From assembly GCA_001516025.1 (NCBI GenBank), contig LOEU01000015.1, forward strand, positions 118,836 through 182,835: 64,000 bases of DNA, in the 5' to 3' direction. Origin of the DNA: a bacterium BRH_c32 (GTDB lineage Bacteria; Bacteroidota; Ignavibacteria; Ignavibacteriales; Melioribacteraceae). The notes under the pieces were generated by a model, which saw only the letters and a list, made by a program, of their open reading frames with translations, was not told where the DNA came from and ran no database searches. The position numbers and the translations under genes were made by a program. Shown piece by piece: positions 34,427 through 44,681 of this stretch (within the stretch, counting starts at the first letter, position 1; each line of letters begins with the position of its first letter).

Positions 34427-35473
34427 TTATTTTAAAACAATCATCTTTTTACTTTGAATAAAATTATCAGCAGCCAAGCGATAGTAATACACACCACTTG
34501 CTAAATTAGAAGCATTGAATTCAATTTGATAATTACCGCCGGCTTGTTCTTTATTCACGAGTGTTTTTAATTCTCTTCCTAATTGATCAAAGATAGCAAG
34601 ATGAACATTGCTTTGATTTGGTATGGAATAATTAATTACCGTAACGGGATTAAATGGATTAGGGTAATTTTGCATCAATCCATATTTATTAGGGATTTCT
34701 TCACTTTTTTTTTCTTCTTTAATGTCCGTGATTATGCTATTAATTGCTTGAAAAAATCCACTTCCTATTTTCTCATAACCGCTTCGATTCGGGTGATACG
34801 AATCACTTGAAATCTCGCTATTTGCCATCATAGAATTAATATCTATAAATGAAAGATTCTCTTGTTTTGCAATATGCGAATCAACTACTTTCTTTATATC
34901 TGCATTTAGAGTTTGAATTTTTCCATTCGTAATTGGAAGCGGAGTAGGAGGAATTGATGTTACAATAAGATGACCTCTAGCTGATCTCAATATACGTGTA
35001 ATAAGAGTGTCATATCTTGCGGGGAATGCACTTAATTGATAATTACCTATTATATCATTTGTCCCGGCCATAAGTAAAATTATTTGTGCGCTAGCATCAG
35101 TAACTAATTCTTCAATGGTTTTTTTAGGATAACCTCTTGTATTATATCTCATATCGGTGATTTCATGAGTCTTAAGTCCGCCATATCCATCGTGTTCGAT
35201 GTCACCTTCAAGAGTAGCAAATAGAGCCGGATAGTCCGCCCATACAGAGCCGGAATTAGCGGCGTTAGTACACTGCCCCATAAAATTGACCGGAACATTA
35301 ACTCCTTTTAATAAGTCTTTTAGATATTGTCTATAAGTTACACCTTCTGTCCCTCTTGTAATTGAATCACCTATCGGTTGAATCGTAAGTGTATCGCCCG
35401 GATTAATAATTATAGGTTGTGCTACAACTACTTGTGTAATCAAAATAACCATTAAAAATATTTTCTTAAGCAT
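34427..35473 (-). CDS. SGNH/GDSL esterase with T9SS tail
   Basis: A 348-residue surface hydrolase. Signal peptide 1-19; block I QPIGDSITRGTEG (nucleophile Ser37); block III LLMAGTNDIIGN; block V SDSYHPNRSGYEKIG with the Asp-x-x-His dyad. The last 85 residues are a sorting domain with MQNYPNPFNPVTVI. Overlaps the start region of the SSS gene by eight bases. Likely removes O-acetyl or similar esters from the polysaccharide before the lyase and hexosaminidases act. Confidence 0.85.
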   Translation of the reverse strand: MLKKIFLMVILITQVVVAQPIIINPGDTLTIQPIGDSITRGTEGVTYRQYLKDLLKGVNVPVNFMGQCTNAANSGSVWADYPALFATLEGDIEHDGYGGLKTHEITDMRYNTRGYPKKTIEELVTDASAQIILLMAGTNDIIGNYQLSAFPARYDTLITRILRSARGHLIVTSIPPTPLPITNGKIQTLNADIKKVVDSHIAKQENLSFIDINSMMANSEISSDSYHPNRSGYEKIGSGFFQAINSIITDIKEEKKSEEIPNKYGLMQNYPNPFNPVTVINYSIPNQSNVHLAIFDQLGRELKTLVNKEQAGGNYQIEFNASNLASGVYYYRLAADNFIQSKKMIVLK

Positions 35474-37361
35474 GATTTTCCTTTTTTAGATTTTTATAAA
35501 TAACTGCCGCCGATAGAATACCAACAGCTAAAATTAGTGTACCATATAAATATTCGAGGAATATAATTTGTCCTATTCCAAATAAAAATGAATAGACAAC
35601 TACTATTCCGAGCAGCCAATTAACTAACTGCCTTCCAAAATTTGTTTTCACATTTAAATCCGGGATTTTATCGGAGATTTTTTTCCAACCGATACCGCCC
35701 GGAAATGTTAAGCGATAAAACTTGATTAATTTAGCTTCAGGGACAGGTTCAGTTATATATGTTACAATTAACCAAACAATAGTAGTTCCCAAGACTATTG
35801 GATAAAGAGTAATGGGAGATTCCATACCGAAATAATATTTCGCAGTTGGATAGATAATAAGCGGAGCGATCATGGCTGATATTTCAGACCAAGCATTAAT
35901 TCGCCACCAATACCATCTTAAAATTAATACAGCACCCATTCCCGCACTTGCATTAATAATAAACTCCCATGCACCCGAGATTGTCGTCAAGAAGAATCGA
36001 GTAACTACTAAAGAAAACAAAATCATTACTACAATGCCAATTCTTGAAATAAGGACATAATGTTTTTCATCTGCTTCTTTTACAATAAACCTACGATAGA
36101 AATCATTTATGATATATGAGGTGCCCCAATTTAATTGGGATGCTAATGTTGACATATAAGCTGCCAGGAATACCGCAATTAAAAGACCTAATAGTCCTCC
36201 CGGTAAATAGTTTATCATAATTTTCGGGTACATTACTCCGGGATCAATCGTATTCTCATATTTTTCATAAATGTATTTAAACTCTTCTGTCTTATAAACA
36301 GGATTTGCAGATTTTAATACATCTTGATTATTATATGCCTGAACAACAACTTCATACATTTGAGGATTTTCTTCTTGAATAGTAGAAACGTTATCCGCTC
36401 TTGGTAAAAGAACCAAAGCAGCAAGAGCAACAATTATCCAAGGCCATGGGCGCAACGTATAATGCGCAATAGTAAACCAAAGTGTAGCAAACAGACTATG
36501 TTTTTCATCTTTAGCAGACATCATTCTTTGAGCGATATAACCTCCACCGCCCGGATCTGCTCCCGGATACCAACTAGACCACCATTGCAATCCTACATGT
36601 GCAATAAAAGCACCTACCGATATTGCAAGAGCACCTCCGGTAATTCCATCTATGCTTACATCACCAATCTTTGGGAAGAAATCAAAAATCTGTGAACCAA
36701 GTTTTCCTTTAAGTGCCGCCATCCCTCCAATTTCAGGTAACTGTACTACTATCACCGCTAAGATGATACAACCTAGCATCGCAAAAACAAATTGAAAGCT
36801 ATCCGTCCTTGCAGTACCCAATAATCCCGATGCCGATGAATAGATAGCAATTATTATAGCAGTAATTGTAACTAATAAGAATGGATCGATTTCAGGAATT
36901 GTAACATGAAATATTTTTTCCATTGCTTTATGAACCCAACCCATTACGATAGCATTCATAAAGAGTCCTAGATAGAGAGCGCGGAAACCGCGTAAGAACG
37001 AAGCCGGTTTGCCGGAATAACGCAATTCCACAAACTCGACATCAGTCATAATATTTGCTCTTCGCCATAATTTTGCAAAGAAGAAAACTGTAAGCATACC
37101 TCCGATTGCGAGATTCCACCAGAGCCAGTTCCCTGCTATTCCATTTTTAGCTACGAGCTCGGTTACGGCTAATGGTGTATCGGCAGCGAACGTTGTTGCA
37201 ACCATTGCTGTTCCTGCAATATACCATGGCATATTTCTGCCTGATAAGAAAAATTCATCAGTACCTTTGCCCGCTTTTCTTGAATAATATGCGGCAATCG
37301 AAAAAATGATTAAGAAGAAAACAATAACAATTACAAAATCGAGTAGTTCTAAATGTGCCAT
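35466..37361 (-). CDS. Sodium:solute symporter (SSS), large form
   Basis: A 631-residue inner-membrane carrier with about 14-15 hydrophobic segments. The N-terminal stretch GKGTDEFFLSGRNMPWYIAGTAMVATTFAADTP is the SSS signature of the bacterial long forms found in polysaccharide loci. A hydrophilic insert of about 75 residues (near 330-390) separates two membrane blocks. It lies between the SGNH esterase and GH20 genes, so it probably takes up a monosaccharide or uronate; locus 2 has two SSS carriers, which hints at two released sugars. Confidence 0.85.
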   Translation of the reverse strand: MAHLELLDFVIVIVFFLIIFSIAAYYSRKAGKGTDEFFLSGRNMPWYIAGTAMVATTFAADTPLAVTELVAKNGIAGNWLWWNLAIGGMLTVFFFAKLWRRANIMTDVEFVELRYSGKPASFLRGFRALYLGLFMNAIVMGWVHKAMEKIFHVTIPEIDPFLLVTITAIIIAIYSSASGLLGTARTDSFQFVFAMLGCIILAVIVVQLPEIGGMAALKGKLGSQIFDFFPKIGDVSIDGITGGALAISVGAFIAHVGLQWWSSWYPGADPGGGGYIAQRMMSAKDEKHSLFATLWFTIAHYTLRPWPWIIVALAALVLLPRADNVSTIQEENPQMYEVVVQAYNNQDVLKSANPVYKTEEFKYIYEKYENTIDPGVMYPKIMINYLPGGLLGLLIAVFLAAYMSTLASQLNWGTSYIINDFYRRFIVKEADEKHYVLISRIGIVVMILFSLVVTRFFLTTISGAWEFIINASAGMGAVLILRWYWWRINAWSEISAMIAPLIIYPTAKYYFGMESPITLYPIVLGTTIVWLIVTYITEPVPEAKLIKFYRLTFPGGIGWKKISDKIPDLNVKTNFGRQLVNWLLGIVVVYSFLFGIGQIIFLEYLYGTLILAVGILSAAVIYKNLKKENHA

Positions 37362-37391
37362 AGATTTATCTTATAATTTATTAAATAATTT

Positions 37392-39437
37392 TTACTTATT
37401 TGCTCTTGCAAATAATTTTTGAATTGAACTTAATATTGCTATTTCAATTTCCCCTTTTGGAATTGCTGCCGCTTTTAATATTTCATTACTTGCAGTTACC
37501 CATAGTGGATCAGCTTTTTTATTTTCTTTTATTAATTCTAAGGATTCTAATCCTATAACAGCTACTTTTGATAAATCTTCCGAAAGAGGAGCCACTTCAT
37601 TTAGGATCGGTCTTGATTTAATAAGAGGTAGAAGCCGTTCATGATTCTCTTTCCATATTTCTAAAGATGATTTTACTTTTTTGTAATTATCGATATCGAT
37701 CGTTTCCTTAGCTAAAAATAGATCCACAGAGTTATTAAATAAACGTGCGCATCTTGGATCGGGTAATGAGGCATCTACTATACGTGTCAGTGGATAATAT
37801 GACTTAAAAATATGCGGACGATCACGTGAATAAGTATATAATGGTTTTACCGCATTTACAAAATTCTTAAGCTCTTCTATATTATAATTATTTGCGATTC
37901 TTCTTAGCATCATATTATAATTTTTTATATGAGTGAGTCCATATGTTTCTAATTGTAAACTTACTTGATCAAGTCGATCAAACATATTATCGAGATCATT
38001 TACGGCGCCGGGAGACCAAAGTCTTTCTGCAATAGCAGCTGTTCTGGGCCATATTCTTGAATCAATAGTTTCCGGACCGACAAATTCAGCCCACATAGTA
38101 GCTTCGCCCCCCAGTATTCTTTCTTTTACTTCATCAGTTAAAATAGAATCGGGAGGAATTGGATCATTATTATAATGATACTCGGTTGACTGAACCAAAT
38201 CGATATAAAAACCATGTGAGATTAAACTTCTATACCCTTTCTTAGCAGTTTCATAAAGAGTTGTTCTTCCTTTCCATGCCTGCACAATATAATCTTTTTC
38301 GAGATCGGGCATTTCATCTGTGTACCAGCCAACCATAGTCTTATTTAGTTTTTTAAGAATTTTATCGAGACGAACATTAAAATAATTTTGAAGTGCATGA
38401 TTATCTTTAAGGTTATTGGCTTTCATAAATTCTTGGATCTTCGGATTAGCATTCCACTGTTTTCCATTGTTCTCATCCCCTCCTAAATGCCAATATTGAT
38501 CGGGGAATAGTTCGGTCATTTCTTTAAAGAATATTTCCAAAAACTTGTACACATCTTCATTGGTGGGGTCAAAAGTTGGATTAAATATCCCCCATAATCT
38601 TTCGATTGAATAAGGCCCGGGAGCACTTGCTAATTCGGGATAACCGACTAACCAAGCGGTTGCATGTCCTGGTAAATCAAATTCAGGGACTACTCTAATT
38701 CCTCTTTCATAAGCATAATTTACAACATCTTTTATCTGTTCATGAGTATAGTATAAACCATCGGAACCAAGTTCATGAAGTTTAGGTAATGATTTTGTTT
38801 CGATTCTAAACCCATGATCATCAGTTAAATGCCAATGTAGAACATTCATCTTAACGGCTGCCATAGCATCAATATTTCTTTTCATCACTTCAATCGGTTC
38901 AAAATGTCGGGATATATCGATCATCAGTCCGCGCCAAACGAAACGAGGTTTATCTTTTATCGTTACACATGGGAAATAATATCCTCCTTCATCAGAATCT
39001 AACAATTGGACTAAAGTAGAAAGTCCGTGCATTGCACCGAATGTATTTGGTGCATCAATTCTTATTTTATCAGAACTTACGACTAATTGATAAGATTCAT
39101 CAATGCCTAATTCAAGTTTTACATCCTCCGCAACATTTATAACAATGCCTTTTCCTTTTACATCCGGCTGGATTAAAGGGAATTGAGACAGCACATATAG
39201 ACCGGAGCGATCAGTAATTATTTTTAAGCTCCTATATGCTGCATCAAATAATTTATTTTCATTCGTGTTAAGTACAATTGTAAAATTTTTATCAAGTACA
39301 AATTTACCGGCGTTTAAATGGATATTTTCCGGCATTGGCATCAGGCTTAATTCCTTAACATCTTTTTGAGAAAAGAGTGTAATAGGAATTAGCAAAAACA
39401 TTATTAATGATTTCAATCCAAGAGCTAATTTTTTCAT
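37392..39437 (-). CDS. Beta-N-acetylhexosaminidase, GH20
   Basis: A 681-residue periplasmic hydrolase that releases terminal GlcNAc or GalNAc from the non-reducing end. Signal peptide 1-24; GH20b domain about 30-160; catalytic TIM barrel about 165-490 with NVLHWHLTDDHGFR and the Asp-Glu pair Asp321-Glu322 in YWHLGGDENNGKQW; then a helical C-terminal region of about 150 residues. No T9SS tail. It works by substrate-assisted catalysis through the acetamido group, so its substrate must be N-acetylated, which gives a link to the acyltransferase gene next to it. Confidence 0.93.
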   Translation of the reverse strand: MKKLALGLKSLIMFLLIPITLFSQKDVKELSLMPMPENIHLNAGKFVLDKNFTIVLNTNENKLFDAAYRSLKIITDRSGLYVLSQFPLIQPDVKGKGIVINVAEDVKLELGIDESYQLVVSSDKIRIDAPNTFGAMHGLSTLVQLLDSDEGGYYFPCVTIKDKPRFVWRGLMIDISRHFEPIEVMKRNIDAMAAVKMNVLHWHLTDDHGFRIETKSLPKLHELGSDGLYYTHEQIKDVVNYAYERGIRVVPEFDLPGHATAWLVGYPELASAPGPYSIERLWGIFNPTFDPTNEDVYKFLEIFFKEMTELFPDQYWHLGGDENNGKQWNANPKIQEFMKANNLKDNHALQNYFNVRLDKILKKLNKTMVGWYTDEMPDLEKDYIVQAWKGRTTLYETAKKGYRSLISHGFYIDLVQSTEYHYNNDPIPPDSILTDEVKERILGGEATMWAEFVGPETIDSRIWPRTAAIAERLWSPGAVNDLDNMFDRLDQVSLQLETYGLTHIKNYNMMLRRIANNYNIEELKNFVNAVKPLYTYSRDRPHIFKSYYPLTRIVDASLPDPRCARLFNNSVDLFLAKETIDIDNYKKVKSSLEIWKENHERLLPLIKSRPILNEVAPLSEDLSKVAVIGLESLELIKENKKADPLWVTASNEILKAAAIPKGEIEIAILSSIQKLFARANK

Positions 39438-39470
39438 TTTTATTCTAAGTTAATTATTGAAATATTTTTA

Positions 39471-40601
39471 TTATACTTTTATAAATATTTTTTTGTAATA
39501 CAATATCCACATAATGCCGCACCAAATAGCGCAATAGATTAAAGCATAAGCAAGCGAAGCACCATTATTGCCAAATATACTGAGTAAGATATTTTCATAA
39601 GCCCAAGAGCGTGCGTGATAGAGTGTGCCATTAGAAGTGAAAGTCAGTAATTTTATAATCTTAGCAGTTACAATCGAAAGCACGTAAACGGTAATTGCAT
39701 TCATACCAAGAACGACAAATGGTTTTGCAAATTTTTGATAATTCAATCCGTCAATAACATAATAGAAAATGCTAAAAAGAATCAAGCCCAATCCGCCGGT
39801 TAGAACGGTAAAAGAACTAGTCCATAAATTTTTATTTACCGGTAGCCAATAATCCCAAACTAAACCGAGCAAGAATAGAAGTACTCCAACGCCAAACATT
39901 ATTGATGCACTATTCTTTATCTCTTTTTTGGCTTTTATAAAATGACCTGTTAGAACTCCAAAAAGAGTGAGGGAGAGAGACGGTAAAGTGCTAATAAATC
40001 CCTCGGGTTCGCCAAGCTTCTCGTAATATCCCATGAAGCCCGATAATACAAATCTATCTAAATAATTAGCTGCATTTTCTCCTTTGCCATAGCTGCCAAA
40101 TGGATATCCGGGTACATGTACCCATTCCATTATTGCCCAATATATCAATAGTAAAGACACTGCTATTATTGCTTGTGATTCATATTTCGTATTTAAGAAA
40201 AGTATGGAGACAATTAAATAGCAGATAGCTATTCGCTGCAAAACTCCCATTATTCTAAATTGCTGGAAATTAAAATCGGGAAATGAATTAATAAATAATC
40301 CGAGTAAAAATAGTATTACACTTCGCTTGATTATTTTTAAGTAAACTTCTTTTTTTTCAAAGCTTTCAATCTTAATTTTACTTAATGAAAATGTAATCGA
40401 TACTCCAACGATGAATAAGAAAAAGGGGAAGACAAGATCAGCAATAGTCCAACCGTGCCAATCCGCATGCTTAAAAGCAGGATAAACATATTTCCAACTT
40501 CCCGGATTCAGAACGATAATCATTCCTGCAATCGTTAATCCTCTAAACGCATCTATCGATGCAAGCCTTTGTTTTAAGTTAGTTCCAATTACTTTACTCA
40601 T
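39471..40601 (-). CDS. Membrane acyltransferase, NagX/HGSNAT-like (DUF5009)
   Basis: A 376-residue inner-membrane protein with about ten helices. IDAFRGLTIAGMIIVLNPG, then FKHADWHGWTIADLVFPFFLFIVGVSI, form the conserved start of bacterial NagX and of human heparan-alpha-glucosaminide N-acetyltransferase; the histidine in HADWHG is the candidate acetyl carrier. In GlcNAc regulons NagX-type proteins often accompany SSS or MFS carriers and hexosaminidases. Here it may N-acetylate glucosamine ends so that GH20 can act, or deliver acetylated sugar to the permease. That role is inference. Confidence 0.82.
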   Translation of the reverse strand: MSKVIGTNLKQRLASIDAFRGLTIAGMIIVLNPGSWKYVYPAFKHADWHGWTIADLVFPFFLFIVGVSITFSLSKIKIESFEKKEVYLKIIKRSVILFLLGLFINSFPDFNFQQFRIMGVLQRIAICYLIVSILFLNTKYESQAIIAVSLLLIYWAIMEWVHVPGYPFGSYGKGENAANYLDRFVLSGFMGYYEKLGEPEGFISTLPSLSLTLFGVLTGHFIKAKKEIKNSASIMFGVGVLLFLLGLVWDYWLPVNKNLWTSSFTVLTGGLGLILFSIFYYVIDGLNYQKFAKPFVVLGMNAITVYVLSIVTAKIIKLLTFTSNGTLYHARSWAYENILLSIFGNNGASLAYALIYCAIWCGIMWILYYKKIFIKV

Positions 40602-40618
40602 ACAATCCCATAAAACAA

Positions 40619-41839
40619 TTATTTAAGAATTATCATTTTCTTTTTTTGAGAAAAATCACTTGTACTCAATTCGTAGAAATAAACTCCAGATGAAAGGTTT
40701 TCATTTGTAAAATTAATATTATGCCAGCCTGATGATAAATCATCATTAATTAATTCCATTTCTTTCTCGCCGAGAAGATTATAAATACTTAATGATGCGG
40801 TTCCTGAATTTTTTAAATAAAAGCTAATTATAGTAGAAGGATTAAATGGATTAGGATAATTCTGTTCTAATACAAAATCTGAATTTATAGGGAGTTCATT
40901 TTTTTTTACTGAGACAGGGTCATTTTTTAATATTCTATAATATTTATAAGAATGAATAGCAAAGCCCAAGAAGACATCTTCATTACCATAAGCATTATTA
41001 ACAATGCCCAATTGTTCTTCCATATAAGCAACACCCTCTTCATAAAACGAAACTGTTTCAGGCTCAATTTCTTTCGTTTCTACCCCTATCCATACTTTTT
41101 TATTTAGTTCTTTTGCGTGGTCAATTTCATTTTTAGCATCACTTATAATTACACTCGCTTTTTCATTATAATCCATTATTGCAACATAATCTACCAGACT
41201 TTGTATTTTTTTTAATTCATCAATACCGACATGACTTTCGTACCAGCGAGGAATTGCAATTCCGAAATACAAATCAGAATATGAACTATCCACCATTGCT
41301 TGACAAGTATCATTAAAAGCAAGGAACGAATTCCATACAGCCATTCTATCTGTATCCCAATAAGGTGCCTTATAATTGCCTCCCGGTCTTAGAAGATATG
41401 GCTCAACATCGAAATGAATACCTTTTATTTTCTCTTTATCATTTGTGCGACTTGCGTTATACTCGATAACTTTCTTTATTCTATCATATCCATATTTCTG
41501 ATTATATGTTGCCCATGATGCGTCACCATCGAGATATTCAATTGTAATACCGCTATCTGCTGCCACTGAAATAAAATTAGCTAAAGTGCCATAATTGCTA
41601 TATATAAAAGCACTAAAGCTCATAAACAATGTTGTAATTTTATTATCGGGATTACCATGAGGTGCTCTGCAAAAATCAAAAAGGTCCTGCCGGTAAGTAC
41701 CATAGTTATTTATCATACTATTAACTTGGTTAGCACCATTCCAAACCCACATCGCTCTACTTTTCTGAGCCTGAAGATTTTGTTGAAAACTTATTGCTAT
41801 AAAAAATAATGTTGTGTATATAAAAATTCTCTTTGTCAT
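40619..41839 (-). CDS. T9SS-exported TIM-barrel-like putative glycosidase (remote GH18 likeness)
   Basis: A 406-residue surface protein. Signal peptide about 1-24; a single domain about 28-320; sorting domain with LEQNYPNPFNPSTII in the last 85 residues. KIKGIHFDVEPYLL resembles the beta-4 motif of GH18 (DxxDxDxE) with only the final Asp-x-Glu kept, and VDYVAIMDYNEKA resembles the beta-6 M-x-Tyr-Asp motif. GVETKEIEPETVSFYEEG adds two conserved-looking acidic positions. I do not recognise a named family. Between NagA and NagX genes, a role in cutting an amino-sugar polymer on the cell surface is reasonable but unproven. Confidence 0.6.
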   Translation of the reverse strand: MTKRIFIYTTLFFIAISFQQNLQAQKSRAMWVWNGANQVNSMINNYGTYRQDLFDFCRAPHGNPDNKITTLFMSFSAFIYSNYGTLANFISVAADSGITIEYLDGDASWATYNQKYGYDRIKKVIEYNASRTNDKEKIKGIHFDVEPYLLRPGGNYKAPYWDTDRMAVWNSFLAFNDTCQAMVDSSYSDLYFGIAIPRWYESHVGIDELKKIQSLVDYVAIMDYNEKASVIISDAKNEIDHAKELNKKVWIGVETKEIEPETVSFYEEGVAYMEEQLGIVNNAYGNEDVFLGFAIHSYKYYRILKNDPVSVKKNELPINSDFVLEQNYPNPFNPSTIISFYLKNSGTASLSIYNLLGEKEMELINDDLSSGWHNINFTNENLSSGVYFYELSTSDFSQKKKMIILK

Positions 41840-41862
41840 TTTTAATCTTTTTTTAATAATAA

Positions 41863-43170
41863 TTACTTTGCGAAAACCGTATTGCCCTTTAGGAATACAT
41901 TCTTGATCTTTATTTTATAAATGTTGTTCTTGTTCGTAATTTCTGTAATCAAAATATCAGCGTTGCAGCCTATCTTTATTGTACCAGTTGAATCTAATCC
42001 GAGAATATTAGCAGGATTCATAGAACACATTATGGAAGCATTAATTAAAGCATCTTCAAAACTTAGCGGTTTATGAAGCTCATTCCAGACCCCCTCAATT
42101 GGTTGAGTGAACCACGTTAATAAGTTGGCAAAAGCTTTATCCATCGTCAGCACACTTCCGAAGAGAGCGTTGAAATTTCCTTTATCGGCAATGTAAAGAA
42201 ACTCTCCGTTCTTGCTCAATTTTCCTACCACCCCATTCATCCTGTATTCATTGACTCTTTTCATATTCGTAACGAACATGCTATCGGAAATTGCTATACA
42301 CTTATCAATTCCTTTTCTCTTAATCATATCCATGATATATGATTTATCTACATGATAACCATCAGGAATAATTTCCGCATAGACTTTCTGAGATTTTAAA
42401 ATTGTTTCTAGTGCCCCACCATTTTCAAATGGCTTAAATGAAGATGAGGATGGACCGTTTAGTACATGTATTGCTAATTGTAATCCCTTCTTAATTGCAT
42501 TTGAATATTCATTTCCATTTGCACCTGTATGACCTGCGGCAATGAGAACTTTATTCTTTTTAAGATATTCAATAAGACGAAAGGCATCCTTACCCCACTC
42601 GGGGACAACATTAACTATCTTGATATTTCCATCAGCAGCTTTTTGCAATTCATCAAATAATTTTATCGACGGCTGGAAAAAATATTTAGGGTTATGAGCA
42701 CCTTTATATCTATCCTCCTTCATAAAAGTACCTTCTATATAAATGCCATAGAAGATGTCTTTTAATCCTGATTGCGATCTGTTTTTATACTCTGCTATAT
42801 AACTAAATATCTTCTTAATTTTTTCGATTGGAGCTTCTAATGATGTAAACCCAACTAACGTAGTTCCATGTTTAGCAAATTCTTTCATCGAATTTTCTAA
42901 ACCAACCAAATATTTATTTTTGGTTACCGAAAAAGATTCCTTTTTATAATCATATAAGCCATTAGTTAAATCAAAACCACCAATACCATTTGTATGAAGA
43001 TCAATGAAACCGGGGAGAATATATTTTTCTTTAGCATCTATAATTTGAGCTGAAGTATCCTTCACTGATTTTTTAGAAATATCAGTAATGATTCCATCTT
43101 CAATTTCTATATTAACTTTTTTCAATCCGTTAGGAAGTAGGACATTTCCATTTTTTATAATTAATTTCAT
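41863..43170 (-). CDS. nagA: N-acetylglucosamine-6-phosphate deacetylase
   Basis: A 435-residue cytoplasmic amidohydrolase that converts GlcNAc-6-P to GlcN-6-P and acetate. FIDLHTNGIGGFD stands near residue 56; metal and substrate residues appear in YIEGTFMKEDRYKGAHNP, AGHTGANG, AIHVLNGPSSSSF and CIAISDSMF (catalytic Asp). About 40-50 residues longer than E. coli NagA, with inserts near the start. Stop to start of the SSS gene is two bases, a coupled pair. No NagB or GlcNAc kinase gene is nearby. Confidence 0.9.
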   Translation of the reverse strand: MKLIIKNGNVLLPNGLKKVNIEIEDGIITDISKKSVKDTSAQIIDAKEKYILPGFIDLHTNGIGGFDLTNGLYDYKKESFSVTKNKYLVGLENSMKEFAKHGTTLVGFTSLEAPIEKIKKIFSYIAEYKNRSQSGLKDIFYGIYIEGTFMKEDRYKGAHNPKYFFQPSIKLFDELQKAADGNIKIVNVVPEWGKDAFRLIEYLKKNKVLIAAGHTGANGNEYSNAIKKGLQLAIHVLNGPSSSSFKPFENGGALETILKSQKVYAEIIPDGYHVDKSYIMDMIKRKGIDKCIAISDSMFVTNMKRVNEYRMNGVVGKLSKNGEFLYIADKGNFNALFGSVLTMDKAFANLLTWFTQPIEGVWNELHKPLSFEDALINASIMCSMNPANILGLDSTGTIKIGCNADILITEITNKNNIYKIKIKNVFLKGNTVFAK

Positions 43171-43172
43171 TC

Positions 43173-44645
43173 TTATTGATGCCTAATTCTTTTGAATAAT
43201 TTATCGACTCTTACAACTTCTTCATCTGTTTGCTTGCTTATTAAACCTTCAAAATAAAAAACCGAAAATGAAACTAATAATTCAGCGCCGGTATAAAATT
43301 CGAATGTAGTGGGGATTCCTGTAAGTAATGGAACTCCATATTTTACAATTACAAAAGCAGAAAAACCCGCTACCCAAGAATAGATTGCTCCTCTCCAAGT
43401 CGGCTTTCTAAAAACCATACCGAATAATAATGGTATTGATATGGGACCGAGTATTGCTGCATACCATTCAACCATCGTATTAAATGCACCTTCGAGATGA
43501 ATTGTGATTAAAGCAGAAACGATCGTCAATAGTCCAAAAACAATTGTAGAGATCATTCCAATTTTTACAAGTTTATTTTCTGAAGCATTAGCACTAAAGG
43601 ATCTTTGATAAATATCTTTTGTAAAAACTGCCGATAAAGAATTAAGATCAGCACTAATCATTGACATTGTAGCAGCAAAAATAGAACTAACAAAAAGTCC
43701 AATCATACCCGGAGTAAGTTGACTAAAAAATTTCTGTGCCACCAAAACATATGCTTGCTCTGGATTTTCAATTTCACCAATTACTAATCTTGCAGACCAG
43801 ATAGGGATATATATAGCCAAAGGATAAATCAGATATAGAAGCGCTGATAATATTGCGGCTTTCTTAGCATCTGATGGTTTACCGATGGAATAAAAACGCT
43901 GTGCTAAACCCCACGTACCGCCATTGTAACTAAGTATAATAACAAATAGATATACTATCATAAACCCTGGAGAAATAGCATCACTGAATAAAGATGAATG
44001 TCCCGCAGGTAAATTATCCCACATATTGGACCAACCACCGACTGCATTAAGAACCAAATACACTAAGATAAATGAAGTTCCGAACTGCACAACAAACTGC
44101 ATAAAATCGGTTAGCATTGTTGCCCAAAGACCACCAAACATGATGTATATCATTGTTACCAAACCGCAAGCGATAATCGTAAACTCAAGAGGAAAACCGG
44201 AGACGACATGGACAATAATAGCTAGTGAATAAAGTTTTACTCCTTCATCAATAAACTTAATACCAATGCCACTCCATGCAAAGAGTTTTCTTGTTTTTAG
44301 ATCAAATCGTTCTTCTAAATATTCTACCGGAGTAATAACATTCAGTCGAACCCATTTAGGAGCCCATGTATAAGCTCCGATTATCATTGCCACGAAAATC
44401 GGGACAGCAAAAAAAGTCCAGATCGAAAATCCGCTCATATAAGCAACAGTTGCATGACCTACAAATGCGAATGCACTATAACCACTCATATGATGAGAGA
44501 TTGCTGCCATCCACCAAGGGACGCTTTTCCCGCCGGCAAAATAATCTTCCATGTTTTTTACTTTACTTTTAGCGTAATAACCAATTGCGGAAACTAAAAT
44601 TGTGTAGATAAGAATTACAACATAATCGGCATTTTGAAGGAGCAT
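43173..44645 (-). CDS. Sodium:solute symporter (SSS), probable amino-sugar carrier
   Basis: A 490-residue carrier with about 13 helices. VKNMEDYFAGGKSVPWWMAAISHHMSGYSAFAFVG is the SSS N-terminal signature. The GlcNAc-type SSS carriers of Bacteroidota (near NagA) have similar size. Coupled to nagA by a two-base gap, so GlcNAc or a related aminosugar is the likely cargo; it differs strongly from the 631-residue SSS of the same run. Confidence 0.86.
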   Translation of the reverse strand: MLLQNADYVVILIYTILVSAIGYYAKSKVKNMEDYFAGGKSVPWWMAAISHHMSGYSAFAFVGHATVAYMSGFSIWTFFAVPIFVAMIIGAYTWAPKWVRLNVITPVEYLEERFDLKTRKLFAWSGIGIKFIDEGVKLYSLAIIVHVVSGFPLEFTIIACGLVTMIYIMFGGLWATMLTDFMQFVVQFGTSFILVYLVLNAVGGWSNMWDNLPAGHSSLFSDAISPGFMIVYLFVIILSYNGGTWGLAQRFYSIGKPSDAKKAAILSALLYLIYPLAIYIPIWSARLVIGEIENPEQAYVLVAQKFFSQLTPGMIGLFVSSIFAATMSMISADLNSLSAVFTKDIYQRSFSANASENKLVKIGMISTIVFGLLTIVSALITIHLEGAFNTMVEWYAAILGPISIPLLFGMVFRKPTWRGAIYSWVAGFSAFVIVKYGVPLLTGIPTTFEFYTGAELLVSFSVFYFEGLISKQTDEEVVRVDKLFKRIRHQ

Positions 44646-44681
44646 ATATTTCTCATTTTTTAATTTATTATTTAAGGATTA

